Source of the DNA: Nitrospira sp.
GTDB lineage: Bacteria > Nitrospirota > Nitrospiria > Nitrospirales > Nitrospiraceae
Direction of reading: 5' to 3'
Assembly (NCBI GenBank): GCA_030123605.1
Contig: CP126123.1
Location: 2,956,001-3,020,000, forward strand
Length of the DNA: 64,000 nucleotides
Numbering within the stretch: the stretch's first letter is position 1; each line of letters starts with the position of its first letter. Shown here in pieces: positions 18,033-27,059 of this stretch. The position numbers and the translations under genes are program-made. The notes beneath the pieces were generated by a model. It was given only the letters and a program-made list of their open reading frames with translations. It had not been told where the DNA came from and ran no database searches.

Positions 18033-18271
18033 GTTTTAGCTATCCATCACGTCCTGCGCGCTTTCACGCCCCGTCGCTTCGCCCGGCATGACTTCGTTCT
18101 TGCCGGAGGGCGACCGGATCCTTTTCGTATAGATTCGTATCCGTTCGGATAGATCAGGACGAGGAGGACATCTGAGCCTGGACGTCCGAGGAGAAAGGAT
18201 TCGATCAGGAGGTACCGTAAGTGGCCGCCTCGCTGGTCAGGAGATTCTCTGCGACGCCGAAGGAATCGGAC

Positions 18272-20353
18272 TTACTGAAATGGCACCGGCGGCCCGATCA
18301 GCGGCGTTTTAATCGGTGCGGCGGCGCCGATCGCGATTACGATCGCGTTGCCGAACGGATTCAGGAACGGATTGGCATCCCGCTTCCAGTTGTTGGTCAG
18401 CCAGATGTTTCCCGATGGATCGATCTGGCCTCCCGTGATCCGATCCAGCGCGTCGCTTCTATAGCCGGTGCGGGGCGAAATCGGGTCCCCGACGTTCATT
18501 CCCTTCGGGCACTTCTTGGTTGCGACTCCGCAAAATCGGCTGATCCCCGTCGGAATATCGGTACTGGTGCCGACAGGGGCCGTGCCGAAGTTGAACACCC
18601 AGACTGTGTCATCCCCGTCTGCTGCGATCCCCCAGGGCAGAGTGAGGCCTCCGCCTGTAAAGGGCGAGCCGGGATAGGGCTTTCGATCGGTCATTCGGAA
18701 CATCGTGACCGAAGGATTGGTTGCGGAGCCGAGGTTGGTTCGTGTCGGGCAAGGCGAATCAAGCCAGTCCGAATTGGCCACCCAGACGTTCCCCTTGCTA
18801 TCGGCAGCGTTTCCCACGGGGTGGCTGAGGACCGTTTTGCCCTGGTAGGTGCCCGGAAGGGTATCGATCACGTGGCCTTTCGGCGAGACGACCGAGATGG
18901 TGTTGGCGCGATTATTGTTGAACCAGACGTTGCCGTCGAGATCGACGACGGCACCGAATGGTTTCAACTGCGGATCGCCGGGTTCCGGTGCCGATGCCAG
19001 AGGAATGTTAAACGCCTGGTTCGGATCTCCTCCCGGTATCTTTGTGGCCGAGTCGTTCCCGCAGTTGGCAATCCAGATATTCCCCTGCCGGTCCGATACC
19101 GTGCCTTGCGGCCACGAGATCTCCCCCTTGGTATAGCCCCCGACATGGGAAATCGGGGTGCCGTCCGGCTTGAACGCGGAGACGCTATTGTGCGGCGCCG
19201 CCCGGGGAAGCAGCGCACAGGGCGGATCCTGGAACCCAAAATTTCCGATCCACACCGTCCCGCTTGGATCGAGCGTGATGCCGTAACCTGCGCCGCTGAG
19301 GCCGCCGCCGAAATACGGAGAGTCGGCAAAATTCTTGCCCCAGGGATAAAACTTGATCAACCGGCGGCCGGCGCAGGCAAAGTGGTCAGGCGGCTGGGGC
19401 ACGGCATTGTCGTTCGCCCAGACAAACCCCTGTTCGTCGATGGCGAAATTACCCGGCCCGTTCATGAGGTTGTCTGCATCCTGAGCTGTGTAGGCACCTC
19501 CGGTGATCTTGAGGAACAGCAGCCAATTCGTCGGACGTACTTTGAGAGCCGGTTGGTAGATCGGCTTGATCCGCGATAACAGGAAAATGGGATCGTCTGT
19601 GTCCGCCGGGTACCTCGGATAGGCCGGATTCTTGACGAGGTTGGCGATCGCTTGCAGGACGTTCTCGGGTGGCGGCCCTCCGGGCGGCGTGGCGGCTTGC
19701 AAGAGTTTGGCGCAGTTGCCGGCCTCGGCGATGCAGCTCGTCACGACATTGGTCAACGAGTTGAACGTGGGATAGGTCGAGGTCTCGGTCCCGTTCGGAC
19801 TCGACTTGAGTACCATCCCGACCGCCCCGGTCTGGGGGTCGGCCAGGTTGCGAGCCATGTGCGCGGCATTTGTCATGCCGTACGGATTGCCTACGATCTC
19901 CTTGCTCTGCACGAACTGCGCGAACGCGTTCCCGGTCGCGACCGTGGTTTGTTCATTCACCACAACCTTGTCGGGGACATCGGCCCCTGTGCCGATTGCG
20001 CTTGCGAGCATGACCGGCCCGTTCTCTGCGATCACGAACAGCACGGGGTGTCGCTTGCCGGTGATGTCTTCCCTGTCGGTGACCGGGGAATACATGATGC
20101 GAAAATGGCCGGAGTCATCGGTTGTTGTCGATCCGATTCGTTCATAACGCGGACGGGTGCCGGCGTAACTGGCGTAGAGTGAGACGTGATAATTTGCCAA
20201 TCCCGTCCGGTCGCTCGTCACGAACCCATCAAGGCTCCGAGCGGGCCGTCCACCTGTCGCGCAGGATGCGCCGGTAAGCGTTACGACTACGGCGACAATG
20301 AGTGGAATTCTCGGACAGAAGCGTGATCGCCATATACGCCGAGGGTCTGCCAT
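18272..20353 (-). CDS. Exported beta-propeller protein (streptogramin-lyase/NHL-like)
   Basis: This 693-residue protein has a signal peptide ending LTGASC, so it may be a lipoprotein though the lipobox is imperfect. Residues about 40-110 look like an Ig/CNA-B-like domain (LDGFVTSDRTGLANYHVSLYA). The C-terminal half has repeated blades of the Vgb/NHL type: GITLDPSGTVWIGNFG, GTVSDRQGNIWIANCG, GAVVDLDGNVWFNNNR, GNAADSKGNVWVANSD, GGQIDPSGNIWLTNN. Such propellers bind ligands or act as lyases; the catalytic residues of Vgb cannot be confirmed. ATG at 20353 is chosen because GGAGG sits 6 nt upstream. It is the last gene of the minus-strand exported block. Confidence 0.82.
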   Translation of the reverse strand: MADPRRIWRSRFCPRIPLIVAVVVTLTGASCATGGRPARSLDGFVTSDRTGLANYHVSLYASYAGTRPRYERIGSTTTDDSGHFRIMYSPVTDREDITGKRHPVLFVIAENGPVMLASAIGTGADVPDKVVVNEQTTVATGNAFAQFVQSKEIVGNPYGMTNAAHMARNLADPQTGAVGMVLKSSPNGTETSTYPTFNSLTNVVTSCIAEAGNCAKLLQAATPPGGPPPENVLQAIANLVKNPAYPRYPADTDDPIFLLSRIKPIYQPALKVRPTNWLLFLKITGGAYTAQDADNLMNGPGNFAIDEQGFVWANDNAVPQPPDHFACAGRRLIKFYPWGKNFADSPYFGGGLSGAGYGITLDPSGTVWIGNFGFQDPPCALLPRAAPHNSVSAFKPDGTPISHVGGYTKGEISWPQGTVSDRQGNIWIANCGNDSATKIPGGDPNQAFNIPLASAPEPGDPQLKPFGAVVDLDGNVWFNNNRANTISVVSPKGHVIDTLPGTYQGKTVLSHPVGNAADSKGNVWVANSDWLDSPCPTRTNLGSATNPSVTMFRMTDRKPYPGSPFTGGGLTLPWGIAADGDDTVWVFNFGTAPVGTSTDIPTGISRFCGVATKKCPKGMNVGDPISPRTGYRSDALDRITGGQIDPSGNIWLTNNWKRDANPFLNPFGNAIVIAIGAAAPIKTPLIGPPVPFQ

Positions 20354-20548
20354 TCGAGGCCTCCTCAATACGGGAATTGGAGTTGCCATACAGCAAGCCT
20401 TGGTGGGGTCGGCACGTCGATCAGTCGGTACGTATAGAGTAACCTATCTATCCTCGGATTATTCGTAACGCCTTGTCCTACGGGGCAGGAGCTTACCCAA
20501 TTTGACGCCTGTGATCAACTGCGGGCCCAATTGAAGCAGCGCAAACCT

Positions 20549-21547
20549 CTATGGGACCGGAAACTTCGGCACATAATTCTGCGCGCCGTCGAGTGACCAG
20601 ATCCCGTAATGTCCTTCGGCCCCGTTCGGCCCTTGCCAGGGCGCGGTGGGTGGCACCGTCGCGTTCTGGTTGCTTTTCCAGGCTTCGTCGATCGCTTCAA
20701 AATAGTAGGTCATGACGCTCCGTTGCGCGGCCCACTGCGTGATTGCTTCGAAGTAGGCCTGGGCGTTAGCCACAGTGTTGACCGAATTGTTGAAGCTGAT
20801 GCCTGCCGAGGGCCATCCGGTTTCACCGATCATGACGTCACATTGCGGGTTCAGGTCGGCGACGGCAGTCCTGATGCTATCGAACGCTTGGGCGACGTTC
20901 TGGACGCTGTCGTGAATCGTTCCCGGCGGATTCGACGGATACAGATTGCAGAGAATCACATCACAGTTCCGAACGAGCGCTTGCAGTTGCGCGAGGTAGG
21001 GGCAGGCCCGATTGGTGAGTTGCCCGAACGTCTGCGAGCGCACCCCAATCTTCAGATTGAGACTCTTTGCCTTTGCCTTGTTGGCCGTGAGCATTGTCGT
21101 GACGGCGCCGGTCGTGGTCGCGTCGGTGACGTACTCGTTTGTGAACACGAGGGTCGTGACCGTATTCGCGAACACCGCGTTGGCCGCCTGCGCTGCGGCG
21201 AACGCGGCCGCAATCTCCGCCTGTTGCAGATCCGGCGTCGGCTGCTGATAAATGCCCTGTGCGACCGCAACAGCGACCTTGCCCTGCTGCTGATTCAGTT
21301 GCGCCGCGGCGCCGGCGATGTGGCAATTGGAATCAACCTGATTCCAGGTGGTCTCGGGTGGGTAATAGCCTGCATAGCCCATCCCATATGTACTGACCTT
21401 GTCGAAAGCAGGAGCGATGACTGCGAGCATGCGCACGATATCTTGTTGACTGTACGAATTCCATGGGGGCGTCTTGGCCTGAGGGGGCACGCCGGTCCAC
21501 CGGCCCACATAGGGTTGAAAGGCTATCCCAAGATATGTCGTAGCCAT
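20549..21547 (-). CDS. Glycoside hydrolase family 17-like (endo-1,3-beta-glucanase/glucosyltransferase type)
   Basis: This 332-residue TIM-barrel protein carries the GH17 signature GETGWPSAG (nucleophile Glu242) and the acid/base Glu138 in VFTNEYV. GH17 enzymes cut or transfer beta-1,3-glucans. The N-terminus (MATTYLGIAFQPYVGRW) has no signal peptide, so it either stays in the cytoplasm or is exported by another route, odd among its exported neighbours. GGAGGG lies upstream. GH17 is common in plants and fungi and sparser in bacteria. It lies between the Tat-exported gene and the propeller gene, all on one strand, so a shared role with extracellular glucan is plausible. Confidence 0.85.
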   Translation of the reverse strand: MATTYLGIAFQPYVGRWTGVPPQAKTPPWNSYSQQDIVRMLAVIAPAFDKVSTYGMGYAGYYPPETTWNQVDSNCHIAGAAAQLNQQQGKVAVAVAQGIYQQPTPDLQQAEIAAAFAAAQAANAVFANTVTTLVFTNEYVTDATTTGAVTTMLTANKAKAKSLNLKIGVRSQTFGQLTNRACPYLAQLQALVRNCDVILCNLYPSNPPGTIHDSVQNVAQAFDSIRTAVADLNPQCDVMIGETGWPSAGISFNNSVNTVANAQAYFEAITQWAAQRSVMTYYFEAIDEAWKSNQNATVPPTAPWQGPNGAEGHYGIWSLDGAQNYVPKFPVP

Positions 21548-21746
21548 GCCGGATCTCCCTCCTTGGCTGGTGCCGTGTGCCTGTTCGCTCGCTTGGCCTG
21601 CCCGCTATACCACACCTCGTATGAAGCCGCGGCTCATCGGGCAGCCCCTCTTCGTTGTCGCCGTCGAAGAGACCCTTCGACTGTCCAAGCTTGTCGCGCC
21701 GGCGTATCGGTGGTTGCGGTAGAAGCGGTCATGAATAATGTGGCTT

Positions 21747-24700
21747 TCAGCATGTCTGCCCTACGTTGCATGGCGTCCATAGGCTGACCGAGGGTTCGGT
21801 GAGGCCGGCCGCCGCGCCGCTCGGCAACTGCAGCACTTCGTAATTCAGCGTGTACAGGCTGCGCCAGAAATCGACGGTCAGCCGTGCCGCATTGATATTC
21901 TGCGTCGTCGAAATCGGGTCGGTGCCGGCCTGCTCGGGATGGTAGATATCCAGCCGGTACACGAATGTAGTCTGATTGTAGGACAGCACGTACAGGTAGC
22001 CCGTATATTCGACCGCCAGGTCGAGGTACTGCCAGCCCTGGGCAGGATCGGTCGCGCCGAGCGTGAGGCTGTAGGGCGACGATTGCTTGGCAAAGTGGCG
22101 CACCGGGTTTCCGCCCAGGTCGAAGGCCTGAATGCGGTTGTTGCCGGCCTCCAGTATCAGGATCACGCCATCCGGCGAAATGGCGGAGGCGACGGGCGAA
22201 TCGATCAACCCGGGACGCGAGCCCTTGCCGGATTTGACCTGCGCGATGAGTTGGACCTTCGCGTCGGCATCCTTCATGGCCGCGGCGGGAATCCGATGCG
22301 TCTCAATTTTGTGGTAGACATTGTTGATGCTCACCAGATGTCCCGCCGGGTGCAGCAGCAGAGAGTCGGACGGGAAGTTGAGCACGCCCCACGCCTGACC
22401 GGACAATGGACTCGCGAACGCCGGCGCCGGTTCGAGCGTGACCTGGCGCACCATCGGCGCATGGGGATCGGTCGTATCCAAATAGAAGTTCGCGGAGCCG
22501 CTATTTAAGAGGTTATACGCGACCTTGACGCCGGGTGTGCCGATACCGCAGGCGCCGTTCACGTAGCCTTGCTGCGCATTGGCGCCGTTGTTGCCGGAGT
22601 CGGTGTTCAGGTTGGCGACTTGGTCGAGCTGGCCGATGCCGCCGCCCACGCAGCTCGGCGCCTTGCTCGGGTCGCTGTTCTGGCTTTCCCAGGCATAGCC
22701 GACGTAGCCCTTCACGCTGCCGGTCCCTTGGCGCACGGAGATACCGCGATATCCGCACACCGTGCCGGCGCCTCCGCACATGACATTACCTTGATTGGCG
22801 GTCGGCGCCGCGCCGGCCGCCCAGACATGGTTGCCGTTCGCATCGAGCGTGGTCTTTTGCCGGTGCTGGTAGACGGTGTTCGAGCTGATCGGGAACTTCA
22901 GTTCCTCGATGGCGAAGGTCGGAGCGGTGGTGGCCGTATTGGCGATCAGGCCGGTCGTGCCCTTGCCGAGCAGGATATCCGGCTGACCCGGCACGATCGC
23001 TTTCTGTACGAAGGCCACCGAGACATTGACGTTGCCGCCGAGCGGCACGCCGCTGAATACCACCGACGGCAAGGTGGAGGGCACCGGCGCGGTGAGCGGC
23101 AGCGTCTTCATATAGGGCGTGCCGTCGTCGAACATTGCGGTGACCGTATAGCTGTTCGCCGTTTTGGGAAACGTATCGTCCCCAGGATCGGGCGGATTCG
23201 CATTCGGGTTGCCTGAATCTTTGAGGATAGTGACGGGTAAGTCGTGCGTGAACACCAGGTCGTCAACATAGGTCCACGGGGTCAAGGCGAGTTCGGCCGA
23301 AGTCTCGGCGAGACTGATCACGCCCACGGCGATTGAGATCGCCTGCATGATCTCACCGGCGACCGGGACAGAATCCTCGGCGACACCTTCGGTAATCGAC
23401 GCGAAGATCCATGCCACCAGCGCTTTCATGCCATCGCCGACCGCCTTCGTGACCAGTACTTTTGCCACCACCAAAGCTTGCCCTATCCAAAAGCCTGGGG
23501 TGATGAGCAGGCCGACCAGCGAGCCCGGGCTGCTTGGGTTCAACGCGTTGCTGATGATCGTGATGAGTTCGAGCGTGAGTGTTTGCAGGAACGGGATGAC
23601 CACTTGCTTGTATAGTGCCGGAATGAAACTCCCGCCGCCCGCGGCAGCCAGCATCGCCGTGACACCATAGTTGAAGACGCCGGTCATGATAGCGCCGGGC
23701 AACACCGTCTCCGGGTAGATGTTGCCGCCCTGGAACGACAGGGTGCTGGACAGGATGCGCACCGTCGTCGCCTTCTGTGGCACGTTGAAGCTCGGCTGAA
23801 TGAAGCCCGGCGCGGTCGGGATCCCCAACACAGTAAACACCGGCCCGATGACCGAGACGAACATCTCGGTGGCGGTGTCCATGCTCTTGTCGCGGTTCGG
23901 AATAATCGTCCCGTTCACGTACTCCGGGATGTCGGCGAGCGTCAGTAACTTGTCCCCGTCGAAAAACTGTAGCCACACGCCGCGGAACTCGAGAAAGAAG
24001 TTGAGCAGCGTCAGCGACGCCTTGGTGACCGCGCCATTCTGCGAGGTACTGGCCTGAACCTGATAGCCGACCTGCCCGTTCTGCTGTTTCAACACCATGG
24101 TGACATCGGTGCCACCCACCGCCTGTCCGGGACTCTGATCGATGCTGGTCAGACCGTCGTGGCGCAGCCACATGGCTCCGGCGAGCGCGGGGTTGGGCGG
24201 GTCGTTCGGGCCGGCTGGTTGCAGACCTGTAGCATCCGCGCCCAGAGAGGTGTCGTCCTTTACCCCGAGCGTGGTACTGTTCATCGCCGATCTGGCAAGC
24301 GGCTGCAGATCGGGGTGTAGACTCGGCTGGTACTGAATCCTGCCCGCGTGTTTGCCCTTCTGATTCTTCAGCGGGGCGCCGCCGTCGCCTGGCACGGGCT
24401 GCAGCGTGCCCCACCCGATCGCGTTGGGCTGGCCCGGCGTCTGTTGCGGCATCGCCGGTCCGTACTGCGGCTGATTCAGTTTCCCGCTCAGGAGGACCAC
24501 GTCGATGCTGCGATCGACATGGTTCGAATGGATGGTATAGGCCGAGTTGGGCTCGAGGCTCATCAGGTCCGGGTGGCAGCCGACCATCGTCGCGGCATGG
24601 CTCACGGGATCGAGCAGATCGCGTTCGTCGCGCAGGTCCTGCTCGCTCTGCGCGGGCGCGATCCCATAGCGCTTGCGTTTGGCGGAGAGCGGCAGTGGGC

Positions 24701-25274
24701 CGCTGGGTGTGGACTTGCGGGCTTGGGCATAGGCATAGGTCGCGCCGCTGGGCGGAATGTAGAGCTGCACGGCGGACATCGACCAGGTGCCCGCTTGGGC
24801 ATTGAGATCGGCGCTCACATAACACAGCGTCACCGAGTCCGTGGCGAACAGTGCGTTCTCGACGTGATGGGTAATCTGGTCGTCGGGAACCGCGCGCAGG
24901 AACGCATTGGTCTGTCGCGCGTGGCGCAACACGTCCGGCTGATCGGCCACCTTGGTGAGGGTGTAGCGCTGTCCGCCTCCGGTCAGAAAATAGGTCTTGC
25001 CGGCGTGATGTTCGTGCGAGAGGTTGAAGAACAGGGTGCGTCGCTCCTTGGCTTGCGGTGGCTGATCATCCGTAGAGTTCTCGCGGGCGCCCGCGAATAA
25101 GGGCGGCATAGCCAACAGTATCCCCGCCGCTGCGGTGCGTGTGAGAAACTGCCGGCGCGTCATGCCTCGGCTGCTATTCGCTCGCCAGTCCTCCCGGTAC
25201 TGGAGGTGGCGTTCCCGGCGGCTAGCGCCGCGCTGCGCTAATTTCTCAGCACTCCTGCTCCGCTTCTTCGCCAT
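21747..25274 (-). CDS. Very large Tat-exported protein of unknown function
   Basis: This 1175-residue protein starts with a charged 38-residue n-region followed by a twin-arginine signal, TRRQFLTRTAAAGILLAMP (about 39-57), so it should be exported folded. Residues about 60-330 form a soluble domain. Residues about 460-660 are unusually hydrophobic and helical (VIPFLQTLTLELITIISNAL, GFWIGQALVVAKVLVTKAV, MQAISIAVGVISLAET), like a membrane-inserting region. A beta-rich part with many Cys follows (GNVMCGGAGTVCGYRG), and the C-terminus has NHL-like blades (AISPDGVILILEAGNNRIQAFD). I recognise no family for the whole. It begins 45 bp after the pentapeptide-repeat gene and is probably in its operon. 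Confidence 0.85.
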   Translation of the reverse strand: MAKKRSRSAEKLAQRGASRRERHLQYREDWRANSSRGMTRRQFLTRTAAAGILLAMPPLFAGARENSTDDQPPQAKERRTLFFNLSHEHHAGKTYFLTGGGQRYTLTKVADQPDVLRHARQTNAFLRAVPDDQITHHVENALFATDSVTLCYVSADLNAQAGTWSMSAVQLYIPPSGATYAYAQARKSTPSGPLPLSAKRKRYGIAPAQSEQDLRDERDLLDPVSHAATMVGCHPDLMSLEPNSAYTIHSNHVDRSIDVVLLSGKLNQPQYGPAMPQQTPGQPNAIGWGTLQPVPGDGGAPLKNQKGKHAGRIQYQPSLHPDLQPLARSAMNSTTLGVKDDTSLGADATGLQPAGPNDPPNPALAGAMWLRHDGLTSIDQSPGQAVGGTDVTMVLKQQNGQVGYQVQASTSQNGAVTKASLTLLNFFLEFRGVWLQFFDGDKLLTLADIPEYVNGTIIPNRDKSMDTATEMFVSVIGPVFTVLGIPTAPGFIQPSFNVPQKATTVRILSSTLSFQGGNIYPETVLPGAIMTGVFNYGVTAMLAAAGGGSFIPALYKQVVIPFLQTLTLELITIISNALNPSSPGSLVGLLITPGFWIGQALVVAKVLVTKAVGDGMKALVAWIFASITEGVAEDSVPVAGEIMQAISIAVGVISLAETSAELALTPWTYVDDLVFTHDLPVTILKDSGNPNANPPDPGDDTFPKTANSYTVTAMFDDGTPYMKTLPLTAPVPSTLPSVVFSGVPLGGNVNVSVAFVQKAIVPGQPDILLGKGTTGLIANTATTAPTFAIEELKFPISSNTVYQHRQKTTLDANGNHVWAAGAAPTANQGNVMCGGAGTVCGYRGISVRQGTGSVKGYVGYAWESQNSDPSKAPSCVGGGIGQLDQVANLNTDSGNNGANAQQGYVNGACGIGTPGVKVAYNLLNSGSANFYLDTTDPHAPMVRQVTLEPAPAFASPLSGQAWGVLNFPSDSLLLHPAGHLVSINNVYHKIETHRIPAAAMKDADAKVQLIAQVKSGKGSRPGLIDSPVASAISPDGVILILEAGNNRIQAFDLGGNPVRHFAKQSSPYSLTLGATDPAQGWQYLDLAVEYTGYLYVLSYNQTTFVYRLDIYHPEQAGTDPISTTQNINAARLTVDFWRSLYTLNYEVLQLPSGAAAGLTEPSVSLWTPCNVGQTC

Positions 25275-25319
25275 TGCGAGACCCCTTTATACGCTCCGTT
25301 TTGCAATGTCCGCTCTGCG

Positions 25320-27059
25320 TCACCAGTTGGGATCCACCGTTGCGTCGTTGTTACAGATCATGCTGTGGTCGCTCGGCGCCTTGTCGTACGTGGCGTCGGC
25401 ATCGTACCAGCCTGGCACCGGGGTGTTGCCGGCCATCGAGTCTCCACTGGCCCAATTCTTGTTCGGATCAGGCGCCGGCTGGCCGGCGCCACAGACCATG
25501 GAATTGCCGTTGGGGCAGGTCATGGAGACGTGGGGAGGTACCGCCGTGAAGTTCGCATAGGCCGTTTGCACGCAGGGCGTGCTCGCGCCCGACCAGCCGC
25601 GGAACCCGGTGTAGTCGGCGCTCAAGAGCAGGTAAAGGATGTTGCCCTGATTGGGATTGGTCGCCGCGCCGAAATCCACGAACGCATTCAGGAGGCGGGT
25701 ATTGACCAGGTTGGCGGTGCTGTCGAAGATCGCGCCCTGCAGAAGGGCCTTCGTGAAATCGGGGGCGGCGCCGCCACTCACCTGGAACTGCGCGCCGGCG
25801 AAACTCGCGCCGGTCAGAATCGCCGAACCGAACTGGGTGCCGTTGATCGTCGTGGTCTTGCCGGTGAAATCGACGCCGAATAGATAGGCGTTGGAGAAGT
25901 CGGCTCCGGTCAGGTCCGCGCCGGAGGCCGTCGCACAGCCGCAGGTGAAGCCGGGGCCCGCGCAATTGGTCTTGCAGGGAAACGCCGGCGTGGCGCCGCC
26001 GAACGAGCCATAGAAGCTGGCGAACTGGAACGATGCCCCTTGTAACTTGGCATCGGCCAAGTTGACATTCCTGAGGTGGGCGCCATCGAACACGGCCGCG
26101 GTTTCGATCGGCGGCGTGGCGGCGGTATTGGCGGACAGAAACGACCCGGCGAGGCTCGAGTTGGTCAGGTTGGCGTTGGTGAACTGCGCGCCATATAACT
26201 GGGCATTGCTCAGATCGACGTTCTGCACGCTGGCCTTGTTGAATTTCGCGGCCGACAGGCGCGAGGACGCCGCAGTCGTGCCGCTCAGTCCTGTTGCGTT
26301 GTCGAGCGTGGCACCCTGAAAGCTCGCGTGCTCCAGCACGGCGCCGGCCCATTGGCTCGCCGTCAGGTCGAGGTTGTCAAAGACGACGCCGCCGTAGAGG
26401 CCGCCCGAGAAATCGTGCCCCGGCTGCCCGGCCGCCGTTTGCAATTGGCCGGCGCAGGCACTGATCTGCGCGCCGGTCAAATCGAGCTGCTTCCATTGCG
26501 CCACGAACTCGCAATCCATGGTCGTCTGCTGGAACTTGGTCCGACAGCTCTGGCTCGTATCGATGACGAGCGGCGCGTCGCCGAAAATCGCGTTGCCGTT
26601 GTTGATGTTGGTCTGTGAGAAATCGGCGCAGGTCAGTGTCGCGTAGGTAAGATACGTCGTGCCGTTGAACTTCGCGCCGATGAACTTGGCGTTGGTCAGG
26701 TTGGCGAAGCTGAAATCGGTCGGCAAGGTCGCGTTGCCGCTGTCGGCGAACGTCGCGCCGCTGAAGTCGGCTCCGGTGAGGTTGGTCTTGATGAAGACGA
26801 CGCCGGTCAAGGTCGCGCCGGCGAAGTTCGCATTCGTCAGATCCATCCCGCTGAAGCTGCACAGCGCAAGCTCCAATCCGTGGTAGTCGTGGCCGCCCGC
26901 GACGAGGCTCGGCGGGCATGCCGGCGTCGGGCCCGAGGCCGACGTCGCCGGCACGCTCATCTGACTTTCAACGCGGCTACTCGGCATCGCCAGCGCGAAC
27001 ACGAGCAACAACAGCGTTGCCCCGACCTGCGCGCTCGACTGAATCGACGCGACGCTCAT
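25320..27059 (-). CDS. Exported pentapeptide-repeat protein
   Basis: This 579-residue protein has a signal peptide (VGATLLLLVFALAMPSSRVES) and then many A(D/N)LXX pentapeptide repeats, for example LTNANFAGATLTGVVF, NLTGADFSGATF, ADLTGADFSNAYLFGVDF, spread over residues about 65-480. Such repeats fold as a right-handed quadrilateral beta-helix, a rigid scaffold. Pairs of Cys (CKTNCAGPGFTCGC) interrupt the helix and suggest extracellular disulfides. The C-terminal about 80 residues are non-repetitive. The ATG overlaps the stop of the preceding lectin lipoprotein as ATGA, so the two are coupled. Function unknown. Confidence 0.85.
   Translation of the reverse strand: MSVASIQSSAQVGATLLLLVFALAMPSSRVESQMSVPATSASGPTPACPPSLVAGGHDYHGLELALCSFSGMDLTNANFAGATLTGVVFIKTNLTGADFSGATFADSGNATLPTDFSFANLTNAKFIGAKFNGTTYLTYATLTCADFSQTNINNGNAIFGDAPLVIDTSQSCRTKFQQTTMDCEFVAQWKQLDLTGAQISACAGQLQTAAGQPGHDFSGGLYGGVVFDNLDLTASQWAGAVLEHASFQGATLDNATGLSGTTAASSRLSAAKFNKASVQNVDLSNAQLYGAQFTNANLTNSSLAGSFLSANTAATPPIETAAVFDGAHLRNVNLADAKLQGASFQFASFYGSFGGATPAFPCKTNCAGPGFTCGCATASGADLTGADFSNAYLFGVDFTGKTTTINGTQFGSAILTGASFAGAQFQVSGGAAPDFTKALLQGAIFDSTANLVNTRLLNAFVDFGAATNPNQGNILYLLLSADYTGFRGWSGASTPCVQTAYANFTAVPPHVSMTCPNGNSMVCGAGQPAPDPNKNWASGDSMAGNTPVPGWYDADATYDKAPSDHSMICNNDATVDPNW

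Noticed and set aside
18138..18151. TATCCG-TT-CGGATA dyad downstream of the propeller gene as a terminator
   Set aside because: No T tract follows on either strand.
18221..19579. 452-codon plus-strand frame with AGGAGG before a GTG
   Set aside because: It is antisense to the propeller protein, whose repeats are clearly genuine; the ribosome-like site is probably chance.
20609..21787. 392-codon plus-strand frame over the GH17 gene
   Set aside because: Antisense shadow of a gene with intact catalytic motifs.
23353..24825. 490-codon minus-strand frame inside the Tat-protein gene
   Set aside because: Out-of-frame shadow of the 1175-residue protein, with Arg/Gly-rich composition.
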